A stretch of DNA of 64,000 nt from contig NZ_KL370880.1 in the NCBI RefSeq assembly GCF_000702265.1, positions 617,149 through 681,148 of the forward strand, written 5' to 3'. Below are positions 18,263 through 25,418 of the stretch, piece by piece (the stretch's first letter is position 1; every line of letters starts with the position of its first letter). Under the pieces are notes generated by a model. The model ran no database searches, had not been told where the DNA came from, and saw nothing but the letters and a program-made list of their open reading frames with translations. Source of the stretch: Butyrivibrio sp. NC2002 (lineage in GTDB: Bacteria > Bacillota > Clostridia > Lachnospirales > Lachnospiraceae). Made by a program: the position numbers and the translations under genes.

Positions 18263-18286
18263 GGGCCCGCGATAGGGCGCGGGCCT
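18263..18286 (+). other. Strong GC hairpin in the glpK-glpF gap
   Basis: GGCCCGCG (18264-18271) pairs with CGCGGGCC (18278-18285) over a 6-base loop. No T run follows, so it is not a normal terminator. It lies a few bases ahead of the glpF ribosome binding site and could act as a processing or stabilising element. A weak TTGAAA/TATAAT pair with a 15-base spacer (18182-18208) is upstream. Confidence 0.5.
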
Positions 18287-18308
18287 ATCTACCAAAGGGG
18301 GTAAATAT

Positions 18309-19019
18309 ATGTCTGCTTATATAGCTGAGTTTATAGGTACTTTGTTACTTGTTCTTTTAGGAGATGGTGTTTGCTGTAATGTTAGTTTGAATAAGTCTGG
18401 TATGAAGGGCGGCGGAACCGTTCACATCCTTATCGGATGGGGTATGGCAGTTATGGTTCCTGCATTTACATTCGGCGCAATGTCAGGTGCACACTTCAAT
18501 CCGGCGGTTACTATCGGCGTTGCTTTAAGAGGCGGCATGGCATGGGGAATGGTTCCCGGATACATAATCGCTCAGATGCTCGGTGGTTTCTGCGGCGCAG
18601 CGATCCTTATTGTTCTCTACGGAGATCATATAGCAGCAACTGCTGAAGATGACGTTGTTCGCGGATGCTTCTGCACAGCACCTTCAATACCTAACACAGT
18701 TTTGAACTTCCTTTCAGAATTTGTTGCAACATTTGTTCTTGTATTTACACTTGCAGCTATTCCCGGAAATGCCGGTGATTCTGCAGTAAGCTGGGTTCTT
18801 GTATACGGTGTTATCGTTGCATGCGGTGCATCTTTTGGTGGCCTTACCGGATACGCTATGAACGCAGCAAGAGATTCAGCTCCTCGTTTAGCTTATCAGC
18901 TTCTTGCACCCAATAAGGGACACAAGAATGCAAACTGGGCATACGGCTGGATCCCGCTTGTAGCACCTATTTGCGGAGCAATTGTAGCTTCACTTCTTTA
19001 CAATGCTCTTCCTTTTTAA
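18309..19019 (+). CDS. glpF: Glycerol facilitator (aquaglyceroporin)
   Basis: A 236-residue MIP-family channel with six predicted membrane helices that lets glycerol enter the cell. The first half-helix motif is normal (HFNPAVTIG). The second, usually NPARD, reads MNAARDSAPR, so the proline is replaced by alanine while the arginine of the selectivity filter is kept. The insertion typical of GlpF over water channels (LLAPNKGHKNANWAYGW) is present. Gene order and strong GGGGGT ribosome binding site support expression with glpK. Confidence 0.9.
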   Translation: MSAYIAEFIGTLLLVLLGDGVCCNVSLNKSGMKGGGTVHILIGWGMAVMVPAFTFGAMSGAHFNPAVTIGVALRGGMAWGMVPGYIIAQMLGGFCGAAILIVLYGDHIAATAEDDVVRGCFCTAPSIPNTVLNFLSEFVATFVLVFTLAAIPGNAGDSAVSWVLVYGVIVACGASFGGLTGYAMNAARDSAPRLAYQLLAPNKGHKNANWAYGWIPLVAPICGAIVASLLYNALPF

Positions 19020-19030
19020 ATAAAAATATG

Positions 19031-19039
19031 TGCTATAAT
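19031..19039 (+). promoter_or_regulatory. Extended -10 promoter before glpA
   Basis: TGCTATAAT at 19031-19039 is a consensus -10 with the extended TG. No good -35 is seen. Transcription would start just ahead of the terminator at 19071. Confidence 0.5.
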
Positions 19040-19070
19040 TGAATTAACTAAATTATGGATACACTGAGGG

Positions 19071-19124
19071 ATGGAGTCGGTATGAACGTATGATGAGATA
19101 CGTCTTGTTGCCGACTCCATTTTT
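19071..19124 (+). terminator. Candidate GlpP-controlled attenuator in the glpA leader
   Basis: ATGGAGTCGG (19071-19080) pairs perfectly with CCGACTCCAT (19111-19120) and is followed by T. The 30-base loop contains a second hairpin (19086-19091 with 19098-19103). It stands between a promoter and the dehydrogenase gene, the same position as the GlpP target in the Bacillus subtilis glpD leader. Confidence 0.6.
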
Positions 19125-19162
19125 CAATATGAGGCTTTAAAAGTTCACAGAGGAGAAAAATT

Positions 19163-20614
19163 ATGTATGATGTCATAGTCATAGGCGCAGGGGTGACAGG
19201 GTGCGCTGTAGCAAGAGAATTGTCACGTTATAAAGCAAATGTATGTGTTCTGGAAAAATGTGAAGATGTCTGTGAAGGCACTTCAAAAGCTAATTCCGCT
19301 ATAGTACATGCGGGCTTTGATGCTGCCCAAGGGTCCCTTATGGCCAAACTCAATGTTCGCGGAAATGAAATGATGGATAAACTGTGCGAAGACCTGGATA
19401 TTCCTTTTAAGAGAAACGGTTCCATGGTCGTATGCATACACAAAGAGGCACTTGAAGGCCTTAAAGACCTTTACGACAGAGGCGTGGCTAACGGAGTAAA
19501 GGATATGAAGATCCTTAGCAGAGAGGAAGCGCTTGAGATGGAGCCCAATCTCTCTGACAATGTTCAGGGTGCTCTTTATGCACCAACAGGCGGAATCATT
19601 TGTCCGTTCAAATTAACCATTGCCATGGCTGAAAATGCCAATATGAATGGCGTGGAATTCAGATTTAATACCAAAGTTGAAGATATTACAAAAAATGATG
19701 ACGGTACATGGAAAATCCGTACCAATAACGGCGAATATTTAACACGCTACATTGTTAATGCAGCAGGTGTTTATGCAGATAAAATACATAATATGGTAAG
19801 TGAGAAAAAAGCCCATATTATAGAGAGAAGAGGTGATTACTGCCTTCTTGATAAGGAAGCAGGAACTCATGTAACGCACACTATTTTCCCGCAGCCTACA
19901 AAGCTTGGAAAAGGTGTACTTGTATCGCCTACAGTTCACGGCAATCTGATAGTGGGACCTACAGCTGTTGACATCGAGGATAAGGAAGGAACCAATACAA
20001 CGGCTGAAGGAATAGCTGATCTTCAGGCTAAAGCTAACGACCATGTAAAGAACCTGCCTCTTAGAAAAGTTATTACTTCTTTTGCAGGACTGAGAGCTCA
20101 TCTTGAGCAGCATGATTTTGTAATTGAGGAAGTTGCTGATGCACCTTGCTTCATTGATTGTCTTGGAATAGAATCTCCCGGATTGTCATCAAGTCCTGCT
20201 ATAGGAGAGATGGTCGGCAATATGCTCAAAGAAAAAATGAACCTTGAAAATAAGGATAACTGGATCAGCAAGAGAAAGGATATATTAGATCCTTCCAAGC
20301 TTTCCATAGAAGAGAGAAACGAACTTATAAAGAAGAATCCTGCATACGGAAATATCATTTGCAGATGTGAATCAATCTCAGAAGGTGAAATCCTTGATGC
20401 AATTCACAGACCGCTTGGTGCAAGATCTCTTGATGGTGTAAAGAGAAGAACGAGAGCAGGCATGGGACGCTGCCAGGCAGGATTTTGCTCACCTCGTACC
20501 ATGGAAATCCTGAACAGAGAACTAGGTCTTTCATACGAAGAAATAACAAAGAGCGGAGGACGTTCCAATATTGTTTTGGAGCGCACCAAGAACCAGAAAG
20601 GAGAGCAGGCATGA
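19163..20614 (+). CDS. glpA: FAD-dependent glycerol-3-phosphate dehydrogenase
   Basis: A 483-residue flavoprotein that oxidises glycerol-3-phosphate to dihydroxyacetone phosphate. VIGAGVTGCAVAREL at the N terminus binds FAD, the DAO fold covers most of the protein (TSKANSAIVHAGFD, TKLGKGVLVSPT), and a C-terminal BFD-like domain starts near residue 400 (CRCESISEGEILDAI, GMGRCQAGFC) with four cysteines for an iron-sulfur cluster. Its partners glpB and the DUF1667 gene follow with overlap, as in other clostridial three-part enzymes. Confidence 0.92.
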   Translation: MYDVIVIGAGVTGCAVARELSRYKANVCVLEKCEDVCEGTSKANSAIVHAGFDAAQGSLMAKLNVRGNEMMDKLCEDLDIPFKRNGSMVVCIHKEALEGLKDLYDRGVANGVKDMKILSREEALEMEPNLSDNVQGALYAPTGGIICPFKLTIAMAENANMNGVEFRFNTKVEDITKNDDGTWKIRTNNGEYLTRYIVNAAGVYADKIHNMVSEKKAHIIERRGDYCLLDKEAGTHVTHTIFPQPTKLGKGVLVSPTVHGNLIVGPTAVDIEDKEGTNTTAEGIADLQAKANDHVKNLPLRKVITSFAGLRAHLEQHDFVIEEVADAPCFIDCLGIESPGLSSSPAIGEMVGNMLKEKMNLENKDNWISKRKDILDPSKLSIEERNELIKKNPAYGNIICRCESISEGEILDAIHRPLGARSLDGVKRRTRAGMGRCQAGFCSPRTMEILNRELGLSYEEITKSGGRSNIVLERTKNQKGEQA

Positions 20615-21885
20615 TTTCATATGATATTGTAATTGTCGGTGGAGGTCCTGCAGGACTCGCTGCCGCTATTTCAGCAAGAAAGGCCGGAGTAGATAAGATT
20701 TTGATCCTGGAAAGAGATAAGGAGCTTGGCGGAATACTAAACCAGTGCATTCACAATGGATTCGGACTCCACACTTTTAAGGAAGAGCTTACAGGACCTG
20801 AATATGCACAGAGATTTATAACACAGGTGCTTGATGAAAAAATAGAATATAAGCTTCACACAATGGTTATGGATATATCCTCTGACAGAATTGTTACAGC
20901 TATGAGCCGGGAGGATGGAATGTATCAGATAAAGGCTGGCGCTGTTATCCTTGCCATGGGATGCAGAGAACGTCCGAGAGGAGCTCTCAATATTCCCGGA
21001 TACAGACCCGCAGGTATCTTTTCAGCAGGTACAGCTCAGAGACTTGTAAACATGGAAGGATATATGCCCGGCAGAGAAGTGGTGATCCTGGGTTCAGGTG
21101 ATATCGGTCTTATCATGGCAAGACGTATGACACTTGAGGGAGCAAAGGTTAAGGTTGTTGCAGAGCTTATGCCTTACTCCGGAGGCCTTAAGAGAAATAT
21201 AGTTCAGTGTCTTGATGACTTTGGAATACCGCTTAAGCTTTCTCATACCGTAGTTGATATTGAGGGAAAAGAACATCTAAGCGCAGTCACGATTGCCGAG
21301 GTTGATAAGAATATGAAGCCCATACCGGGAACAGAAGAGCGGTATACATGCGATACACTTCTTCTTTCATGCGGACTTATCCCTGAAAACGAGCTGTCAA
21401 GGAATGCGGGGGTTGAGATGAGCCCTGTTACCAGCGGACCGGTTGTAAATGAAAGCCTTGAGACCAATATTCCCGGAGTTTTTGCCTGTGGAAATGTACT
21501 GCATGTGCATGACCTTGTCGACTATGTTTCAGAAGAAGCAACAAGAGCAGGCGCAAACGCAGCTAAGTTTGTAAAAGGCGAGATGGCAGAAAACAGTGAT
21601 AAGGTAATAGACATAGTAGCGACCGATGGCGCAAGATACACAGTTCCTTCTACGATCAATGTGGAGAGGATGGATGACCTTCTTACAGTAAGATTCAGAG
21701 TGGGCGCCGTTTACAAGAACTCTTATGTAAGCGTTTACTTTGATGACGAGAGAGTAATGCACAACAAAAAACGTATCATGGCACCTGGTGAGATGGAACA
21801 GGTTATTCTTCAGAAGGAAAAGCTTAAAGAAAAGAGCGGCCTTAAAAAGATCACTATCAGGATCGAAGCTGAAGATGCCAACTAA
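20611..21885 (+). CDS. GlpB-like FAD/NAD(P) oxidoreductase
   Basis: A 424-residue pyridine nucleotide-disulfide oxidoreductase family protein without the redox disulfide. VGGGPAGLAAAISARKAG binds FAD, VVILGSGDIGLIMARRM binds the second nucleotide, and FACGNVLHVHDLVDYVSEE is the C-terminal flavin motif. It likely passes electrons from the dehydrogenase to NAD or an electron carrier. ATG 20611 overlaps the glpA stop (ATGA) and follows AAAGGAGAG; a longer open frame upstream lies inside glpA and is not used. Confidence 0.85.
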   Translation: MISYDIVIVGGGPAGLAAAISARKAGVDKILILERDKELGGILNQCIHNGFGLHTFKEELTGPEYAQRFITQVLDEKIEYKLHTMVMDISSDRIVTAMSREDGMYQIKAGAVILAMGCRERPRGALNIPGYRPAGIFSAGTAQRLVNMEGYMPGREVVILGSGDIGLIMARRMTLEGAKVKVVAELMPYSGGLKRNIVQCLDDFGIPLKLSHTVVDIEGKEHLSAVTIAEVDKNMKPIPGTEERYTCDTLLLSCGLIPENELSRNAGVEMSPVTSGPVVNESLETNIPGVFACGNVLHVHDLVDYVSEEATRAGANAAKFVKGEMAENSDKVIDIVATDGARYTVPSTINVERMDDLLTVRFRVGAVYKNSYVSVYFDDERVMHNKKRIMAPGEMEQVILQKEKLKEKSGLKKITIRIEAEDAN

Positions 21886-21928
21886 AGTAAGAGTGTTTCA
21901 TTAAATGTAGAAAGAGTAGGAGTAAGTC

Positions 21929-22294
21929 ATGGAGAAGAGAGAACTTACATGTATTGGCTGTCCTATGGGCTGCCAGATCACAGTCGAAATGGAAAATGGT
22001 GAGGTTTTGTCCGTGAATGGCAATACCTGCGCTATTGGCGATAAGTATGCAAGAAATGAGGTTACACATCCGGAGAGAACGGTTACCAGTACCGCGGTGA
22101 TAATTGGCGGTGATAAGCCTCGTGTATCTGTTAAAACAAAGTCAAATATTCCAAAGGATAAGATATTTGACTGCATGAAAGAAATAGACAGGGCATGCGT
22201 AAAAGCACCTGTTCACATCGGAGATGTTGTTGTTAAAAATGTTGCAGGAACAGGCGTTGACGTTGTCGCAACAAGAGAAGTACCTGCTGTATAA
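21929..22294 (+). CDS. DUF1667 protein of the glycerol-3-phosphate dehydrogenase
   Basis: A 121-residue DUF1667 protein with CIGCPMGC near the N terminus and a further cysteine in NTCAIG, a likely iron-sulfur site. The family nearly always follows the GlpA/GlpB-like pair and is taken to be a third, electron-transferring subunit; that role is inferred from context. GGAG ahead of the ATG serves as ribosome binding site. Confidence 0.85.
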   Translation: MEKRELTCIGCPMGCQITVEMENGEVLSVNGNTCAIGDKYARNEVTHPERTVTSTAVIIGGDKPRVSVKTKSNIPKDKIFDCMKEIDRACVKAPVHIGDVVVKNVAGTGVDVVATREVPAV

Positions 22295-22330
22295 GTAAGG
22301 AGTAATAAGGATAAGTAAGGATAAGCAGAG

Positions 22331-22368
22331 GGATTTACGGGGCAGTCTATGACTGCCCCGATCCTTTG
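22331..22368 (+). terminator. Hairpin after the glycerol operon, weak terminator
   Basis: GGGGCAGT (22339-22346) pairs with ACTGCCCC (22352-22359) and outer GGAT/ATCC can pair too. Only a short, interrupted T stretch follows. Confidence 0.5.
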
Positions 22369-22501
22369 TTGCATCGTGGCGCCTTAAGTTCGTTGATAAC
22401 ATAAAAATAAGATGATAAAATTGATGCTCAAGAGGAAATACTGTGAATTCTTGTGGGCAAAAGTTGGCCACTGATTTTACTAATGAGAAAAGGCGAAAGA
22501 A

Positions 22502-22939
22502 ATGGATCAGAACAGAAAAACAGATGAATCATTCGAATATGAAGAGCATGAACATAGTCATGAACACGATCATGAGCATAGCTATAACCATAGCCATGAC
22601 CATTATCACGAACACGACCATCTTCATGATCATGAGCATACTCACGAACATGACCATGAACATAGTCACGGACATGTGCATAGCCACAAGCATACAAAAG
22701 CTGTTTTGAATCGCCTTTCCAGATCAATAGGTCATCTTGAATCTGTTAAGAAGATGGTTGAGGATGGCAGGGACTGTTCTGAAGTTCTGGTTCAGCTTGC
22801 TGCAGTTAAGGGATCGCTTGATTCTCTTAGCAGAATAATTCTAAAAGACCATATTGAGCACTGCATTGTTGATGCCATTGAAGAGGGTGATCAAAAGGCC
22901 CTTGAGGAACTCAACAAGGCTATTGATAAGATGATCTAA
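22502..22939 (+). CDS. CsoR/FrmR-family repressor with histidine-rich N terminus
   Basis: 145 residues. The C-terminal 80 residues are an all-helical DUF156 repressor of the CsoR/RcnR/FrmR family (VLNRLSRSIGHLESVKKMV). The Cys-His-Cys effector set is present: GRDCSEV, then H and C in KDHIEHC with the usual spacing, pointing to copper or formaldehyde rather than nickel sensing. Residues about 17-63 are mostly His, Asp and Glu (HEHDHEHSYNHSHDHYHEHD), a tail seen in metal chaperones and transporters but not normal for this family. No metal transporter is adjacent. Ribosome binding site is weak (GGCGAAAG). Confidence 0.8.
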   Translation: MDQNRKTDESFEYEEHEHSHEHDHEHSYNHSHDHYHEHDHLHDHEHTHEHDHEHSHGHVHSHKHTKAVLNRLSRSIGHLESVKKMVEDGRDCSEVLVQLAAVKGSLDSLSRIILKDHIEHCIVDAIEEGDQKALEELNKAIDKMI

Positions 22940-23011
22940 GGTTTGTTATCACTATTGCAAAACTTTCCGCATACCGGGAGGCCATGCACCCGCATCAAGG
23001 CGCAAATATAA

Positions 23012-23052
23012 GAAGGTATTCTCGAATTCGCTCGAAGATACCTTCATTTTTT
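23012..23052 (+). terminator. Terminator after the CsoR-like gene
   Basis: GAAGGTAT (23012-23019) pairs with ATACCTTC (23038-23045), with further pairing inside, then A and six T. Confidence 0.8.
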
Positions 23053-23165
23053 ATGACAATTTTTGATGCAATAAAAGAGCAACAATTGATGAGTATTTAG
23101 CGGCTGTAGTTGGTATTCTACAAATCAGAAAAGAGTAAAAAACTGATAGATCAGGGGATGAGCTA

Positions 23166-25391
23166 ATGGATGACAGAATGAGATTATGGTATGAAAAACC
23201 TGCAACAAAGTGGGAGGAAGCACTTCCTGTAGGAAACGGAAGGCTTGGAGCCATGATTTGCGGTGGAACAAAAACGGAGACGATATACCTTAATGCAGAC
23301 AGTATATGGAGCGGCAGATCGGTAAACAGAATAAATAAAGATGCCTTAAAATATCTGGGACAGATAAGAAAGCTGATAAGAGAAGGGAAAATTCCCGAGG
23401 CAGAAAAGCTCTCTTTAATGGCGCTTTCAGGAACTCCGAATTCTGAGAGGTCATATCAGACAGCAGGAGAGCTGAATATATATTTTGAATCAGATGAGAA
23501 AACTTCTGATTATAAGCGAGAACTTGATCTTGATGAGGGAGTTGCAAGTGTATGTTATGCTTCAGGAAACAGGCGAATAAGACGTGATTTTGTAGCTTCC
23601 TACGATAGTGCTGTCATGGCATATCATATGAAAGCAGATGCAGGAACAATGTCATTTACGTGTAGGCTTTCAAGACCAAATAACAGAATTGATGAAATCG
23701 TCGCCGGTGAAAATGAGATTGGATTTAACGTGTCATCTACTACGGGGATTCCCTTTTTTGTAAGGGTAGCAGCAGAAGTATCGGATGGAAAAGTATGCAC
23801 AATAGGTGAGCATCTGATAGTGGAAAACTCGTCAGAGGTCACACTTTTTATAGATATCAGTTCCGCTTTTTATGACGAAGATTATATTGCTGCAGGCAAA
23901 GAAAGGATCGAAAGAGCACGTAGCCTTGGCTGGGATAATATATTAAAAAAACATATGGAAGAGTTTGATCAAAAGTTTGGCAAGCTTAAGCTTTCTCTTG
24001 GAGATAAAAAAGCTTTGGAAAAGCGCAATATTCCAACAGATATCAGGCTATCCGATCTGAAAAAGGGAAAGAAGGATCCGGATCTTTTTGCATTGTATTT
24101 TCAGTATGGAAGATATCTTCTGTTTTCATCAAGCAGGGGAAAATGTCTGCCTGCAAATCTTCAGGGAATATGGAATAACTCTCTTACTCCGCCCTGGGAC
24201 AGCAAGTATACTATAAATATAAATGCGGAAATGAATTACTGGATCGCTGAGAGCGGCAATCTTTCAGAATGCCATATGCCGTTTTTTACCTTCCTTAAAA
24301 GGGTGTGTGAAAATGGCAAAAAAACTGCTAAAGAGATGTATGGCTGCAGGGGTTCAGTTGCACATCACAACTCAGATATCTATGCTGATACAGCGCCTCA
24401 GGACCACTATATTCCTGCAAGCTTCTGGGTAATGGGCGAAGCCTGGATGGCAACGCATATCTGGGAGCATTATCTCTACACAGGCGACAAGGATTTCCTT
24501 TCGGATAATTTCGAAGTACTGGATGAATGTCTTAGCTTTTTTGAAGATTTCCTTATAGAAAATGATGAGGGCTTACTTGTGACATCGCCTTCCGTATCAC
24601 CTGAAAATGTCTATATTATGAAGAATGGAACCAGAGGGTGCCTATGCGAAGGTGCGACAATGGATATAGAGATTTTGACGGAACTTTTAAATGGCTATAT
24701 AGGGGCATGTGAAGTCCTTGGCAAGGATGATAAGGAAATTGAACGCGCTAAGAAAATTCTTAAAAGGCTTCCCGAAATACGCATTGGAAAACACGGTCAG
24801 ATAAAGGAGTGGATGGAGGACTATGATGAGCAGGAACCCGGGCATAGACATATTTCACATCTATACGGAGTGTACCCGGGAAGTAGCATAAACTATGAAA
24901 AAACACCGAGGCTTATGGAGGCGGCAAGAGTTACTCTTGAGAGAAGACTTGCAAACGGAGGCGGTCATACAGGATGGTCAAGAGCGTGGATAATCGGGCT
25001 TTGGGCGCATTTCCTTGAGGGGAAAAAGGTTTACGAGAATTTAAAAGCGCTGCTTTGTAAGAGCACCTTCGATAACCTGATGGACAATCATCCATACGGA
25101 CCGGGATTTGTTTTTCAGATAGACGGTAATTTCGGGGCAGCAGCAGCTATGCTTGAAATGATAGCGCAGTGCAGAGATGGTTATGTGAGGCTTCTACCTG
25201 CACTTCCAAGGGAGTTTTCAGAAGGAATGGTATCGGGAGTTAAGCTTCGCGGGGGACTGATCCTTACAATGGAATGGAAAAATATGGAAGTTGTGAGATA
25301 TAGTATAAGCCGAAGTGATAACTCATTGCATGGAGAAAATGATAAGATTACAGTATTAGTAAATGGCAAGGAGGAGGAAATATCGCTTTAG
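23166..25391 (+). CDS. GH95 alpha-L-fucosidase (or alpha-L-galactosidase)
   Basis: A 741-residue family 95 glycoside hydrolase that releases alpha-1,2-linked L-fucose or L-galactose by inversion. The N-terminal beta domain starts RLWYEKPATKWEEALPVGNG, and the barrel carries the conserved regions NAEMNYWIAESGN near residue 353, SPSVSPENVY near 475 (general acid) and IDGNFGAAAAMLEM near 651. No signal peptide is present, so it acts on imported oligosaccharides. GH31 follows 27 bases later, suggesting joint work on fucosylated xyloglucan side chains, although host glycans are also possible. Confidence 0.92.
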   Translation: MDDRMRLWYEKPATKWEEALPVGNGRLGAMICGGTKTETIYLNADSIWSGRSVNRINKDALKYLGQIRKLIREGKIPEAEKLSLMALSGTPNSERSYQTAGELNIYFESDEKTSDYKRELDLDEGVASVCYASGNRRIRRDFVASYDSAVMAYHMKADAGTMSFTCRLSRPNNRIDEIVAGENEIGFNVSSTTGIPFFVRVAAEVSDGKVCTIGEHLIVENSSEVTLFIDISSAFYDEDYIAAGKERIERARSLGWDNILKKHMEEFDQKFGKLKLSLGDKKALEKRNIPTDIRLSDLKKGKKDPDLFALYFQYGRYLLFSSSRGKCLPANLQGIWNNSLTPPWDSKYTININAEMNYWIAESGNLSECHMPFFTFLKRVCENGKKTAKEMYGCRGSVAHHNSDIYADTAPQDHYIPASFWVMGEAWMATHIWEHYLYTGDKDFLSDNFEVLDECLSFFEDFLIENDEGLLVTSPSVSPENVYIMKNGTRGCLCEGATMDIEILTELLNGYIGACEVLGKDDKEIERAKKILKRLPEIRIGKHGQIKEWMEDYDEQEPGHRHISHLYGVYPGSSINYEKTPRLMEAARVTLERRLANGGGHTGWSRAWIIGLWAHFLEGKKVYENLKALLCKSTFDNLMDNHPYGPGFVFQIDGNFGAAAAMLEMIAQCRDGYVRLLPALPREFSEGMVSGVKLRGGLILTMEWKNMEVVRYSISRSDNSLHGENDKITVLVNGKEEEISL

Positions 25392-25418
25392 GATCTAAGG
25401 AGCGATTTTACAAAAGGT

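Noticed and set aside
22545-22690. Tandem-looking CATGA/CATAG repeats resembling a small satellite or CRISPR
   Set aside because: They are the codons of the histidine-rich tail; spacing is irregular and there are no spacers.
22443-22709. Met/Ile/Thr-rich frame overlapping the CsoR-like gene
   Set aside because: It reads the His codons in another frame; composition is an artefact.
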